DNA of 64,000 bases from Clavibacter michiganensis. Lineage in GTDB: Bacteria; Actinomycetota; Actinomycetes; Actinomycetales; Microbacteriaceae. Made by a program: the position numbers and the translations under genes. Positions within the stretch are counted from its first letter, which is position 1, and each line of letters opens with the position of its first letter. Shown here piece by piece: positions 40,654 through 49,946 of this stretch. Where the stretch lies: the NCBI RefSeq assembly GCF_002151125.1, contig NZ_MDJZ01000016.1:372001-436000 (forward strand), in the 5' to 3' direction. The notes below the pieces were generated by a model that did not search any database, had not been told where the DNA came from, and worked only from the letters and a program-made list of their open reading frames with translations.

Positions 40654-41697
40654 TCAGCCGCGGATGTACGTCTCCAGCTCCGGGATGCGGAGCTTCGCGA
40701 GCACCTTCTTCTCGATCTGGCGCACGCGCTCGCGCGTCACGCCGAGCTGCTGGCTCACGAAGGCGAGCGAGCGGGGCTCCAGGCCGGCCAGGCCGAAGCG
40801 CATCCGCACGACCTCGGCGTCGCGCTCCGCGAGCCCGTCGATGAGGCGCGTGACGTGCGCGGCCATGAGCTGCTGCGTCACCACGTCGATCGGCTGGGTG
40901 ACGTCCGCGTCCTCGATGAGGTCCGCCATCTCCGTGTCGCCGTCGCCGCCGCTGCCGCCCACGAGGACCTGCAGGGACATGGGCTCCTGCGCGCGGTCGA
41001 GCAGGTAGCGCACCTTGGTGACGGGCGTGTCCGACTCGCGGGCGATCTCCTCCATGGAGGGGTCGCGCCCGAGCTCCACCGCGAGCTCGCGCTGCACGGC
41101 GTTGATGCGGTTGATGTGCTCCACGGTGTGCACCGGGATCCGGATGGTGCGGCTCGTGTCGGCCATGCCCCGGGTGATGGACTGCTTGATCCACCAGGAC
41201 GCGTAGGTCGAGAACTTGAAGCCGGCCTGGTAGTCGAACTTCTCGACCGCCCGGACGAGGCCCATGTTGCCCTCCTGGATGAGATCCAGGAACGGCAGGC
41301 CGCGGCCCGTGTAGCGCTTGGCGATGCTGACGACGAGGCGCAGGTTGGCGTTCACGAGGTGCTGCTTGGCGCGCATCCCGTCGGAGGCGAGCGTCTGGTA
41401 CTCGCGGCGCTCGGACGGGGAGAGGTCGGTGCGGGTGTCGAGCACCTCCTGCGAGAGCACGCCCACCTCGATGCGGCGGGCGACGGTGACCTCCTGCTCG
41501 GCGGTGAGCAGCGGCACGCGGCCGATCTGGCGGAGGTAGTCCTTGACGGCGTCGGTGCTCGCGCCGGGGGTCACGAGCGAGGGCTCGGGGAGGTCGGAGT
41601 CCGCGTACGGATCGACGGGACGAACGGACTCGACCTGGTCGAGCTCGGTGTCGGTGCTGGTCTCGGCGGCCGTGGGCCTGGTCGGTGTCATCGTCAT
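40654..41697 (-). CDS. group 2 (SigB-like) sigma-70 factor
   Basis: A 347-residue sigma factor. Region 1.2 is [20 protein letters not shown]; region 2 includes [20 protein letters not shown] and [20 protein letters not shown]; region 3 follows; region 4 ends [20 protein letters not shown]. It lacks the long N-terminal extension of the actinobacterial housekeeping sigma HrdB/SigA (about 500 aa), so it is a primary-like group 2 factor used in stationary phase or stress. ATG 41697 follows GGAAGGA. A 125-nt leader with two hairpins precedes it. Confidence 0.88.
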   Translation of the reverse strand: MTMTPTRPTAAETSTDTELDQVESVRPVDPYADSDLPEPSLVTPGASTDAVKDYLRQIGRVPLLTAEQEVTVARRIEVGVLSQEVLDTRTDLSPSERREYQTLASDGMRAKQHLVNANLRLVVSIAKRYTGRGLPFLDLIQEGNMGLVRAVEKFDYQAGFKFSTYASWWIKQSITRGMADTSRTIRIPVHTVEHINRINAVQRELAVELGRDPSMEEIARESDTPVTKVRYLLDRAQEPMSLQVLVGGSGGDGDTEMADLIEDADVTQPIDVVTQQLMAAHVTRLIDGLAERDAEVVRMRFGLAGLEPRSLAFVSQQLGVTRERVRQIEKKVLAKLRIPELETYIRG

Positions 41698-42012
41698 GGT
41701 GCCCGTTCCTTCCGTGCCGTCGCGGACGGCATCGTCATGCGGGCCCGCGTCCGTTCGACGGGGGTCTCTGCGAGGTCCCGTGGTCCACGGGGCTCTCGCC
41801 AGAGGCCGGATCACGACCTCGAGCACCTAACTTAGCGTGCGATTCCTTTGGGGCCCAAACGTTTGTATACACACGTAACATCCGGTCAGAACCGGTCTCG
41901 AGAGGCCGGCCCCCACCGGTGCGCACAATCGTATTGGGGGCGAATGATTAGCGCAGGGGGTTGCGTCGGATCCTCGGCGGTTGTACATCTGCCCGCCACC
42001 TACACTTGACGC
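41698..42012. promoter_or_regulatory. divergent promoter region of sigma factor and histidine phosphatase genes
   Basis: This 315-bp gene-free stretch holds the sigma gene promoter: -35 TTGGGC (41853-41858) and -10 TAAGTT (41829-41834), minus strand, 18-bp spacer. The -35 lies inside a near-palindrome, TTTGGG-G-CCCAAA (41847-41859), that could be an operator. The leader folds into GCCGTC-GCG-GACGGC (41716-41730) and CCCGTGG-T-CCACGGG hairpins. At the other end TACACT (42001-42006) serves the phosphatase gene. The AT-richer stretch 41856-41890 (ACGTTTGTATACACACG) is unassigned. Confidence 0.5.
42001..42006 (+). promoter_or_regulatory. -10 box of leaderless histidine-phosphatase operon
   Basis: TACACT ends 6 nt before the GTG at 42013. 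TTGTAC (41981-41986) is a -35-like element but only 14 bp away. No Shine-Dalgarno is present. Confidence 0.45.
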
Positions 42013-42657
42013 GTGGTCGCCTCACGAATCCATCTCGTCCGCCATGGCGAGGTGCACAACCCGCACGGAGTCCTCTACGGACGGATCCCGGGATACGGCC
42101 TCTCCGAGCTCGGCCACCGCATGGCGGACGCCGCCGCTCGCGCGCTCGAGGAGGAGGGCGCCCCCGTCAACCGCGTCATCGCCTCGCCGCTCCAGCGCGC
42201 GCAGGAGTCCGCGGCGCCGTGGGCCGAGCGCTTCGCCCTCCAGGTCGCGACCGACGAGCGCGTCATCGAGCCCACCAACCGCTTCGAGGGATCCCGCTTC
42301 CCCTCGCCCGCGCGCCTCGCGCGCTCGCCGCGCCTCTGGCCGCTCGTCGTCGACCCGGTCAAGCCGAGCTGGGGCGAGCCCTACCGCTCCATCGCGGCGC
42401 GCATGGCGGAGGCGGTCAAGGCCGCGTACCGCTCCGTGCCCGACGGCGACGTCGTCATCGTCAGCCACCAGCTCCCCATCTGGATGGTGCACCTGTCCCT
42501 CGCGGGCGAGCGCCTCTTCCACGACCCGCGCCAGCGCCGCTGCGCGCTGTCGAGCATCACCACGGTCGAGCGCGTGGGCGACCGCTTCGTCGAGACCGGC
42601 TACATCGACGCCGCGGCTGGGCTGTCCGATCTCGCCGTCGACCAGGGAGCGGTGTGA
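42013..42657 (+). CDS. histidine phosphatase (phosphoglycerate mutase family)
   Basis: A 214-residue enzyme with the catalytic RHG motif in IHLVRHGEVHNPHG (about residues 6-19), the second catalytic His in DVVIVSHQLPIW, and ASPLQRAQESA. It should hydrolyse small phosphate esters in the cytoplasm. It is the first gene of the cytochrome c maturation operon (TGATG overlap with the ResA-like gene), a neighbourhood also seen in other actinobacteria, but the reason for the link is unknown. The leaderless-type start is set by TACACT. Confidence 0.9.
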   Translation: MVASRIHLVRHGEVHNPHGVLYGRIPGYGLSELGHRMADAAARALEEEGAPVNRVIASPLQRAQESAAPWAERFALQVATDERVIEPTNRFEGSRFPSPARLARSPRLWPLVVDPVKPSWGEPYRSIAARMAEAVKAAYRSVPDGDVVIVSHQLPIWMVHLSLAGERLFHDPRQRRCALSSITTVERVGDRFVETGYIDAAAGLSDLAVDQGAV

Positions 42658-43262
42658 TGCCCGGCATCCGCCGTCGCACCGTCCTCGCCGCCGTCGGGTC
42701 CGCGCTCGCCGCGGTCGCGCTGACCGGCTGCACGCAGGATCCCCTCGCCGCCGAGTTCCGCGCCGGCGACAACAAGAGGTACATCGCGGGCGACGGCACC
42801 TTCACCGAGGTGCCGCTCGGCGAGCGCGCCGCTCCCGTCGACTTCTCCGGCACGCTGTCGGACGGCACCGAGATCACCTCCGCCGACTACCGCGGATCCG
42901 TCACGGTCCTCAACTTCTGGTACGCCGAGTGCCCGCCCTGCCGCCTGGAGGCGAAGGACCTGCAGGCCGCGAGCGAGGAGCACGCGCCCGACGGCGTCAG
43001 GTTCCTCGGCGTCAACACCCGCGACCAGCGGCCGAACGTCGACTCGTTCGACAAGACGTACGGCATCACCTACCCGTCCGTCCTCGACGTCGAGGACACC
43101 TCCATGCAGCTCGCGTTCGCGGGCACCATCGCGCCCAACGCCGTGCCCGCCACCCTCGTGCTCGACCGCCAGGGGCGCGTCGCCTCGCGCGTGCTCGGGC
43201 AGATCGACCCCGGGGTGCTCCGCACGCTCGTCTCCGACGCCGTCGCGGAGCCGGCCGGCTAG
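42657..43262 (+). CDS. ResA/TlpA-like thiol-disulfide lipoprotein
   Basis: A 201-residue extracytoplasmic thioredoxin-like protein. The signal peptide ends with the lipobox ALTGC (Cys about residue 23), so it is membrane-anchored as a lipoprotein. The redox motif CPPC lies in WYAECPPCRLEAKDL, and TIAPNAVPATLVLD holds the cis-Pro. In the system II pathway it reduces apocytochrome c cysteines, taking electrons from CcdA, the next gene. The ATG overlaps the upstream stop as TGATG. Confidence 0.93.
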   Translation: MPGIRRRTVLAAVGSALAAVALTGCTQDPLAAEFRAGDNKRYIAGDGTFTEVPLGERAAPVDFSGTLSDGTEITSADYRGSVTVLNFWYAECPPCRLEAKDLQAASEEHAPDGVRFLGVNTRDQRPNVDSFDKTYGITYPSVLDVEDTSMQLAFAGTIAPNAVPATLVLDRQGRVASRVLGQIDPGVLRTLVSDAVAEPAG

Positions 43263-44003
43263 GTGGACCAGATCCAGAGCGCCCTCTCCGGCCAGCTCCT
43301 CGTCGCGGTGCCGCTGGCCCTGCTCGCGGGCCTGGTCTCGTTCGCGTCGCCCTGCGTGCTGCCGCTCGTGCCCGGCTACCTCGGGTACATCGGCGGCATG
43401 GCCGAGGCGAAGGGCGGATCCGCGACCCGTCGCCGCCTGCTCCTCGGCACCGCGCTGTTCGTGCTCGGCTTCTCCGCCGTCTTCATCGTCACGACCCTCG
43501 TCTCGGCGACGGCCGGCTTCTGGCTCATGCGCTGGCAGGACGTCATCACGCGGATCCTCGGCGTCGTCCTCATCGTGATGGGCCTCGTCTTCACCGGCCG
43601 TCTCGGGTTCCTCCAGCGGCAGGTGAAGAGCTCGTGGCGTCCGGCGACCGGTCTCGCGGGCGCGCCGCTGCTCGGCGTCGTGTTCGGCATCGGCTGGGCG
43701 CCGTGCATCGGCCCGACCCTCGCCGTCGTCATCTCCATGAGCCTCACCTCGGCCGACGCGGGCCGCGGCGTGCTGCTCGGCGTCGCCTACTGCATCGGGC
43801 TCGGGGTGCCGTTCCTCCTCGTGGCGCTCGGCCTCGGCTGGATGACGCGTACCGTCGGGTTCCTCCGCCGCCACATCCGCACCGTCAACCTCGTCGGGGG
43901 AGCGCTGCTGATCCTCGTCGGCGTGCTCATGGTCTCCGGCCTCTGGTCGGCGTGGATGCTCCAGCTCCAGGGGGTGATCGCCTCGTATGTCCCGGCCATC
44001 TGA
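43263..44003 (+). CDS. ccdA: cytochrome c biogenesis protein CcdA
   Basis: A 246-residue membrane protein with six TMs. The electron-transfer cysteines are visible in FASPCVLPLVPGYLGYIGG and GWAPCIGPTLAVV. CcdA carries reducing power across the membrane to the ResA-like lipoprotein. The GTG start follows directly after the preceding stop (TAGGTG). The end overlaps resB by 17 nt. Length and topology are standard. Confidence 0.95.
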   Translation: MDQIQSALSGQLLVAVPLALLAGLVSFASPCVLPLVPGYLGYIGGMAEAKGGSATRRRLLLGTALFVLGFSAVFIVTTLVSATAGFWLMRWQDVITRILGVVLIVMGLVFTGRLGFLQRQVKSSWRPATGLAGAPLLGVVFGIGWAPCIGPTLAVVISMSLTSADAGRGVLLGVAYCIGLGVPFLLVALGLGWMTRTVGFLRRHIRTVNLVGGALLILVGVLMVSGLWSAWMLQLQGVIASYVPAI

Positions 44004-45633
44004 CCACGTCGACTCCCCGCGGCATGCGCCGCGCGAGGGGGCGCCCATCGCGCAGCCCAAGCTCGGCCTCCTCGGCACGCTGCGCTGGTTCTGGCGGCAG
44101 CTCACGAGCATGCGCACGGCGCTGTTCCTGCTGCTGCTGCTCGCGTTCGCGGCGATCCCCGGATCCCTCGTGCCGCAGCGCAGCTCCGATCCGAACGGCG
44201 TCACGCAGTTCCGCGCGGACAACCCGGACCTCTACCCCGTGCTCGACAAGCTGCAGGTGTTCGACACCTACAGCTCCGTGTGGTTCTCCTCCATCTACCT
44301 GCTGCTGTTCATCAGCCTCATCGGCTGCGTCGTGCCGCGCGCCAAGCACCACTTCGACGCGCTCCGCCAGGCGCCGCCCAAGACGCCCGCGCGCCTCTCG
44401 CGCCTCGCCGGGTACACGACGCGCACGACCACGGCGGATCCCGTCGACGCGATCCGCCAGGCGCGCGCGCTGCTCAAGCGCCAGCGGTACCGCACGGTCC
44501 TCGTCGACGACGCGTCGGCCGCGGGCGGCGTGCTGTCCGTCTCCGCGGAGCGCGGCTACCTGCGGGAGACCGGCAACCTGGTGTTCCACTCGGCGCTCGT
44601 CGGGATCCTCGTGACGGTCGGCATCGGCGGCGGCTTCGGCTACTCCGGGCAGAAGGTGCTCGTGGAGGGCCAGTCCTTCGTCAACACGCTCTCGACCTTC
44701 GACTCGTTCAACCCGGGCCGGTTCTTCGACGACTCGGCGCTCACGCCGTACCGGGTCAAGCTCGACGCGCTGCACGTGGAGTACGAGCAGGAGAACCCGA
44801 ACGCCATCGGCCAGCCGCTCGACTTCACGGCCGACGTGACCGCCGACGTGCCGGGCGGCCAGCCGCAGGAGCGCGAGGTCAAGGTCAACGACCCCCTGGC
44901 CATCGGCGGGACCGACATGTACCTGCTCGGCAACGGCTACGCGCCGCACGTGACGGTGCGGGATCCCGAGGGCACGGTCGTCTACAGCGCCGACGTGCCG
45001 TTCCTGCCGCAGGACGCGAAGCTCACCTCGCTCGGCGTCGTCAAGGTGCCGGACGGGCTGCGCGAGCAGGTCGGCATGCTCGGCTTCTTCTACCCGACGC
45101 AGGGCGCGGAGAAGGCGCCGTTCTTCTCCTCCTACCCCGACCTCGACAACCCGCTGCTGACGCTCAACGTCTACACGGGCGACCTCGGGATCGACGGCGG
45201 CGTGCCCACGTCGGTCTACACGCTCGACACGGGGGACCTCACGCAGCTCACCGGCGGCACGACGGGCGTCCAGTCCCTCCAGCTCGCTCCCGGCCAGACG
45301 ATGGACCTCCCGGACGGGCTCGGCAGCGTGAGCCTCGACTCCGTGCCGCGGTTCGTCTCCTTCGACGTGCACCACGATCCGACGCAGCGCTGGGTGCTGC
45401 TGTTCGCGATCCTCGTGCTCGGCGGCCTGCTCACCTCCCTCTTCGTGCCGCGTCGGCGCGTGTGGGTGAAGGCGGTGCCGCAGGCCGACGGATCCACGAC
45501 CCTCGAGTACGCCGGGCTCGCCCGCGGCGAGGACCCCACGCTAGAGGCCGCGGTCGCGGCCCTGGCCGACAAGCACACGGCGGGCCTCTCGCCTGCCGCG
45601 GTGTCAGATGCGGAAGTTAGGCTCCACTCGTGA
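43987..45633 (+). CDS. resB: cytochrome c biogenesis protein ResB
   Basis: A 548-residue membrane protein. Early TMs read TALFLLLLLAFAAIPGSLVP and WFSSIYLLLFISLIGCVVPR. They are followed by a large extracytoplasmic domain (about residues 210-440, for example GQKVLVEGQSFVNTLSTFDS) and a last TM (VLLFAILVLGGLLTSLFVPR). ResB works with CcsB/ResC to deliver heme to apocytochrome c. The ATG overlaps ccdA. The stop overlaps the ccsB start as GTGA. Confidence 0.94.
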   Translation: MSRPSDHVDSPRHAPREGAPIAQPKLGLLGTLRWFWRQLTSMRTALFLLLLLAFAAIPGSLVPQRSSDPNGVTQFRADNPDLYPVLDKLQVFDTYSSVWFSSIYLLLFISLIGCVVPRAKHHFDALRQAPPKTPARLSRLAGYTTRTTTADPVDAIRQARALLKRQRYRTVLVDDASAAGGVLSVSAERGYLRETGNLVFHSALVGILVTVGIGGGFGYSGQKVLVEGQSFVNTLSTFDSFNPGRFFDDSALTPYRVKLDALHVEYEQENPNAIGQPLDFTADVTADVPGGQPQEREVKVNDPLAIGGTDMYLLGNGYAPHVTVRDPEGTVVYSADVPFLPQDAKLTSLGVVKVPDGLREQVGMLGFFYPTQGAEKAPFFSSYPDLDNPLLTLNVYTGDLGIDGGVPTSVYTLDTGDLTQLTGGTTGVQSLQLAPGQTMDLPDGLGSVSLDSVPRFVSFDVHHDPTQRWVLLFAILVLGGLLTSLFVPRRRVWVKAVPQADGSTTLEYAGLARGEDPTLEAAVAALADKHTAGLSPAAVSDAEVRLHS

Positions 45634-46655
45634 ACACGGCCATGCTCGACGACGTCTCCCTCATCGCGCTCCTCGTCGCGATGGGGCTCTATGCGGCCGC
45701 GTTCATCGCGTTCGCCCTCGACCTGGCGCGGCGCTCCGGGCTCGTGGCGGACGCGGCCACCGCCGCGGCCCGCCAGCCCTCCGCCGTGGGCGCCACCGCC
45801 GCCCGCCGCGGCGGCACCGCCACCATCGAGCGCGAGCCCGCGTCGTCGGGCCGCGACCGCGCCGCGACCGGGCCGGACGCGCCCGTCGCCGCCGGCCGCT
45901 CCCTCAGCCTCAACGTGGCCATGGTGCTGCTCGTCGTCGGCTTCGTCGCGCACGCCGTCGCCACCGTGCTCCGCGGCCTCGCCGCCTCGCGCGTGCCGTG
46001 GGCCAACATGTACGAGTTCGCCATGACGGGCACGCTGCTCATCCTCAGCGTCTACCTCATCGTCCTCACGCGCCGCGACCTGCGCTTCCTCGGCACCTTC
46101 GTCACGGGGCTCGTGCTCATCCTGCTGGGCGTCGCCGTGGTGCAGTACCGCGTCGAGGTGGCGCCGCTGCCGCCGTCGCTGCAGTCGTACTGGCTCGTGA
46201 TCCACGTGTTCGTCGCCGCGCTCGGCACGGGCTTCTTCGCGCTGGCGTTCGCGCTCTCGGGCGTGCAGCTGCTGCAGTTCCGGCGCGAGTCGCTCGCCGC
46301 CGGCGCGCAGGCGGCCAAGCTGCGCTTCCTCGCCACGCTGCCCGACTCCGTCACGCTCGAGTCGATGGCCTACCGCCTCAACATCGTGGGCTTCATCTTC
46401 TGGACCTTCACGCTCATGGCCGGCGCCATCTGGGCCGAGCGCGCCTGGGGCCGCTACTGGGGCTGGGACACCAAGGAGGTCTGGACCTTCATCATCTGGG
46501 TGCTCTACGCCGGGTACATCCACGCGCGCGCCACGCGCGGCTGGCGCGGGTCGCGCTCGGCGTGGCTCGCCATCATCGGGTTCTCCGCCGTCATGTTCAA
46601 CTTCGGCGTCGTGAACGTGTTCTTCAAGGGCCTGCACACCTACAGCGGGCTGTAG
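45630..46655 (+). CDS. ccsB: c-type cytochrome biogenesis protein CcsB (ResC)
   Basis: A 341-residue membrane protein with the Trp-rich heme-handling motif WGRYWGWDTKEVW (about 271-283) and flanking His residues (GYIHARATRGW). The N-terminal ~90 residues include a TM and an Ala/Arg-rich cytoplasmic loop. About eight TMs are present. It completes the system II synthetase with ResB. The GTG start overlaps the resB stop. The operon ends here, facing convergent menC. Confidence 0.94.
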   Translation: MNTAMLDDVSLIALLVAMGLYAAAFIAFALDLARRSGLVADAATAAARQPSAVGATAARRGGTATIEREPASSGRDRAATGPDAPVAAGRSLSLNVAMVLLVVGFVAHAVATVLRGLAASRVPWANMYEFAMTGTLLILSVYLIVLTRRDLRFLGTFVTGLVLILLGVAVVQYRVEVAPLPPSLQSYWLVIHVFVAALGTGFFALAFALSGVQLLQFRRESLAAGAQAAKLRFLATLPDSVTLESMAYRLNIVGFIFWTFTLMAGAIWAERAWGRYWGWDTKEVWTFIIWVLYAGYIHARATRGWRGSRSAWLAIIGFSAVMFNFGVVNVFFKGLHTYSGL

Positions 46656-46688
46656 GCGCCGCGCTCGCGCGGTCTCCCGGCCGCCGTC

Positions 46689-47672
46689 TCAGGCGCGGGC
46701 GAGCACGGCGTGCGTGCGGCGGATCCGGTCGAGCCACCACGCGCGGCGGTCCGCATCGGCCGCGTGGGCGTCGAGGAGGCGACGATCCGGCGTCACGCGG
46801 CGCACGGGGATCCGGCCGTCCACGGGTACCAGCGGCTCGGCCGTCACGTCCTCGACGAAGAGCGAGACCGTCCCGAGGCCGCAGTCGTAGGGCAGCTCGG
46901 GGATCGCGGCGGCCAGGTGCGCGGCCATCGCGATCCCGACGCTCGTGTCGAGCGCGCTGGAGACCACCACCGGCAGTCCCGCCTCCTCCGTGATCCGCAG
47001 CGCCCGGTGGATCCCGCCGAGCGGCTGCGCCTTGATGACCAGCAGGTCGGCGGCGCCGGCCCGGGCGACCCGCAGCGGGTCCTCGGCCTTCCGCACGCTC
47101 TCGTCGGCGGCCACCGGCACGCCCAGGTGGCGGATCCGCTCGCGCAGCTCGGCGAGCTCCTCCACCGACGCGCACGGCTGCTCTGCGTACTCGAGATCGT
47201 GCTCGGCGAGGGCGTGGATCGCGTGCTCGGCCTCGTCGACGTTCCAGGCCGCGTTGGCGTCGATCCGCACGCGACCCTCGGGCCCCAGCAGGCGGCGGAC
47301 CTCGGCCACGCGCGCCACGTCGTCCGCGAGCACGGTGCCGCGCTCGGCGACCTTGACCTTCGCGGTGCGGCAGCCGGGGAAGCGCGCCAGCACCTCGGCG
47401 ACGCGCGACGCTTCCACGGCGGGGATGGTCGCGTTCACGAGCACGTGGTCGCGTGAGCGAGCGGGCGGCGCGGTCCAGCCGAAGTCGATGGCGGCGGCGA
47501 GCCAGGCGGCGGACTCCGCGTCGTCGTACTCGACGAACGGCGAGAACTCCGTCCAGCCGAGCGGGCCCTCGAGGAGCACGGCCTCGCGCACGTCGAGTCC
47601 TCGGAAGCGCGTGCGGAGGGGGAGGGCGACGACGCGGGCGGTGGCGAGGAGGTCGTCCAGGTCGGGGAGCAT
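46689..47672 (-). CDS. menC: o-succinylbenzoate synthase
   Basis: A 327-residue enolase-superfamily enzyme of menaquinone synthesis. Catalytic Lys residues lie in CRTAKVKVAERG (KxK) and LLVIKAQPLGGIH. Metal ligands lie in VRIDANAAWNVDEAEH, EYAEQPCASVEEL and PVAADESVRKAED. It converts SHCHC to o-succinylbenzoate. The ATG lies 54 bp from the divergent menB start, and menE follows menB, so three menaquinone genes are clustered. The other men genes are outside the window. Confidence 0.93.
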   Translation of the reverse strand: MLPDLDDLLATARVVALPLRTRFRGLDVREAVLLEGPLGWTEFSPFVEYDDAESAAWLAAAIDFGWTAPPARSRDHVLVNATIPAVEASRVAEVLARFPGCRTAKVKVAERGTVLADDVARVAEVRRLLGPEGRVRIDANAAWNVDEAEHAIHALAEHDLEYAEQPCASVEELAELRERIRHLGVPVAADESVRKAEDPLRVARAGAADLLVIKAQPLGGIHRALRITEEAGLPVVVSSALDTSVGIAMAAHLAAAIPELPYDCGLGTVSLFVEDVTAEPLVPVDGRIPVRRVTPDRRLLDAHAADADRRAWWLDRIRRTHAVLARA

Positions 47673-47714
47673 GGATCCAGCCTCGCACCCGCGGCCGGTC
47701 GCCGGGGCGCCGCC

Positions 47715-47720
47715 TAGGCT
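47715..47720 (+). promoter_or_regulatory. -10 box of leaderless menB
   Basis: TAGGCT ends 6 nt before ATG 47727 with no Shine-Dalgarno. Confidence 0.45.
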
Positions 47721-47726
47721 GGACGC

Positions 47727-48638
47727 ATGGTGAAGCAGGTCTCCGACATCCACGATCCCACCCGCTGGCGCGACGTGCCCCTCGCGGAGGGCTTCACCGA
47801 CATCACCTACCACCACGACCTCACGGGCCGCATCGCGCGCATCGCGTTCGACCGCCCCGAGGTGCGGAACGCCTTCCGGCCTCGCACCGTCGACGAGCTG
47901 TACCAGGCGCTCGACGACGCCCGCCAGGATCCGCGCATCGGCGTGGTGCTGCTCACCGGCAACGGGCCCAGCCCGAAGGACGGCGGCTGGGCGTTCTGCA
48001 GCGGCGGCGACCAGCGGATCCGAGGCCGCGACGGCTACAAGTACGGCGAGGGCGAGACCGCGGCGGGCGTCGACCCGGCCCGGGCCGGGCGCCTGCACAT
48101 CCTCGAGGTGCAGCGCCTCATCCGCTTCATGCCGAAGGTCGTCATCGCGGTCGTGCCGGGTTGGGCCGCGGGCGGCGGGCACTCGCTGCACGTCGTCTGC
48201 GACCTCACGCTCGCCTCCGCCGAGCACGGCCGCTTCAAGCAGACCGACGCCGACGTCGGCTCGTTCGACGGCGGGTACGGATCCGCGTACTTCGCCCGCC
48301 AGGTCGGCCAGAAGGCCGCGCGCGAGGTGTTCTTCCTCGCCGAGGAGCACAGCGCCCAGCGCATGCACGAGATGGGCGCCGTCAACCGCGTCGTGCCGCA
48401 CGCCGAGCTCGAGGCGACCGCGCTGGAGTGGGCCGAGACGATCCTCGGGAAGTCGCCCACCGCGATCCGCATGCTCAAGTACGCCTTCAACGCGGTGGAC
48501 GACGGCATGGTCGGCCAGCAGGTGTTCGCGGGCGAGGCCACGCGCCTCGCCTACGGCACCGACGAGGCCGTCGAGGGGCGCGACTCCTTCCTCGAGAAGC
48601 GCGCGCCCGACTGGTCGCCGTACCCGTGGCAGTTCTGA
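47727..48638 (+). CDS. menB: 1,4-dihydroxy-2-naphthoyl-CoA synthase
   Basis: A 303-residue crotonase-fold enzyme. The oxyanion-hole motif is GWAFCSGGDQRIRGRDGY, the second part is VPGWAAGGGHSLHVVCDLTL, and the C-terminal SFLEKRAPDWSPYPWQF is the MenB signature. It cyclises o-succinylbenzoyl-CoA. It has its own leaderless-type promoter; menE follows after 34 bp and is probably co-transcribed. Confidence 0.95.
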   Translation: MVKQVSDIHDPTRWRDVPLAEGFTDITYHHDLTGRIARIAFDRPEVRNAFRPRTVDELYQALDDARQDPRIGVVLLTGNGPSPKDGGWAFCSGGDQRIRGRDGYKYGEGETAAGVDPARAGRLHILEVQRLIRFMPKVVIAVVPGWAAGGGHSLHVVCDLTLASAEHGRFKQTDADVGSFDGGYGSAYFARQVGQKAAREVFFLAEEHSAQRMHEMGAVNRVVPHAELEATALEWAETILGKSPTAIRMLKYAFNAVDDGMVGQQVFAGEATRLAYGTDEAVEGRDSFLEKRAPDWSPYPWQF

Positions 48639-48672
48639 TCCGCGCGGCCCGGGTCCGCGCGGCCCGCGTCCC

Positions 48673-49857
48673 GTGAGGCCGCTCGAGCGCCTGACCGCGA
48701 CGGGCGCCGACGTCGTGCCGCACCTCCGCGCCGCGCTCGCGGGCGACGGCCCGGCCCTGCTCGCCCGGCCGCTCGACGCCGTCGTCGCGGCCGGGGACCC
48801 GCCGCCGCCGGCCGAGGTCGAGCGCCGCGTCGCGCTCGTCGTCGAGACGTCCGGCACCACCTCGCGGCCCAAGCGCGTGGCGCTGTCCTCGGACGCCCTG
48901 CTGGCGAGCGCCGCGGCGTCGCAGACCGCGCTCGGGGCGCCCGGGCGGTGGATCCTCGCCCTCCCCACCCACTACATCGCGGGCCTCCAGGTGCTCGTGC
49001 GCTCGATCGCGGCCGGCACCGCGCCGCTCGTCCTCGGGCCCGGGAGCTTCGACCCGCGCGCCTTCGCCGAGCTCGCCGCGTCGGTGGACGCCCGCGTCGC
49101 CGGCTACACGTCGCTGGTGCCGACGCAGCTGCACCGGCTGGTCGAGGCGGCCGAGGGCGGGGAGCGCGACGACGCCCGGCTCGTCCGGGACGCCGTCCGG
49201 CGCCTCGACGCGATCCTCGTCGGCGGCCAGGCCACCCCGCCGCACCTGGTCGACCGCGCGGCCGAGCTGGGGTGGCGCGTGGTGCGCACCTACGGATCCA
49301 GCGAGACGGCCGGCGGCTGCGTCTACGACGGCGTCCCGGTCGGGACGGCCGAGGTCGCCGTGGTCGACGGCCAGGTGGAGCTCGCCGGCCCGATGCTCGC
49401 GGAGGGCTACCTCGGCGACCCGGCCGCGACCGCCGCCGCGTTCGGCGAGCACGACGGCCGCCGGTGGTACCGCACGGGCGACGGCGGCGAGCTCGTCGGC
49501 GGCGTGCTGCGCGTCACCGGACGGCTCGACGACGTGGTCATCTCCGGCGGCGAGAAGCTGCGGCTGGCGGCGGTGGAGGAGGCCGTGCGCTCGCTCGCCG
49601 GCTGGGATCCCCGGCTGGGCGAGGCCGTCGCCGTGCCCGGCGAGCACGCGGGCTGGGGGCAGCGGCCGGTCGTGTTCGTGCCGGGGCCGGTGGATCCGGG
49701 GCTCGCCGACCGCGTGCGCGGCGAGCTCTCACGGCGCCTGGGGCGCGTAGCGGGGTCGACCCGCGTCCGCGGCATCGAGGGGATCCCCGTGCTCCCCTCC
49801 GGCAAGCCCGACCGGCGCGCGCTGCGCACCGCGGCGGACGCCGACGCCGACGCCTGA
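48673..49857 (+). CDS. menE: o-succinylbenzoate-CoA ligase
   Basis: A 394-residue ANL-family adenylating enzyme. AMP-binding motifs are VVETSGTTSRPKRVALSSDA, RTYGSSETAGGCVYDGVPVG and RTGDGGELVGGVLRVTGRLD. The C-terminal SGGEKLRLAAVEE and LPSGKPDRRAL carry the catalytic Lys. It is shorter than typical MenE (about 480 aa) because the N-terminal region is reduced. The context with menB and menC supports the specific call. The GTG has only weak upstream purines. Confidence 0.9.
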   Translation: MRPLERLTATGADVVPHLRAALAGDGPALLARPLDAVVAAGDPPPPAEVERRVALVVETSGTTSRPKRVALSSDALLASAAASQTALGAPGRWILALPTHYIAGLQVLVRSIAAGTAPLVLGPGSFDPRAFAELAASVDARVAGYTSLVPTQLHRLVEAAEGGERDDARLVRDAVRRLDAILVGGQATPPHLVDRAAELGWRVVRTYGSSETAGGCVYDGVPVGTAEVAVVDGQVELAGPMLAEGYLGDPAATAAAFGEHDGRRWYRTGDGGELVGGVLRVTGRLDDVVISGGEKLRLAAVEEAVRSLAGWDPRLGEAVAVPGEHAGWGQRPVVFVPGPVDPGLADRVRGELSRRLGRVAGSTRVRGIEGIPVLPSGKPDRRALRTAADADADA

Positions 49858-49875
49858 GCCGCATCCGGACATGAC

Positions 49876-49906
49876 GAGGGGCCGGATGCTCGGCACCCGG
49901 CCCCTC
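49876..49906. terminator. bidirectional terminator between menE and csbD-like
   Basis: GAGGGGCCGG (49876-49885) pairs with CCGGCCCCTC (49897-49906), a 10-bp stem with an 11-nt loop between two convergent genes. Confidence 0.8.
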
Positions 49907-49946
49907 GCCTCTCGTGAGGATCGCTCCGCGAGAGCTCCTGTCGGAG

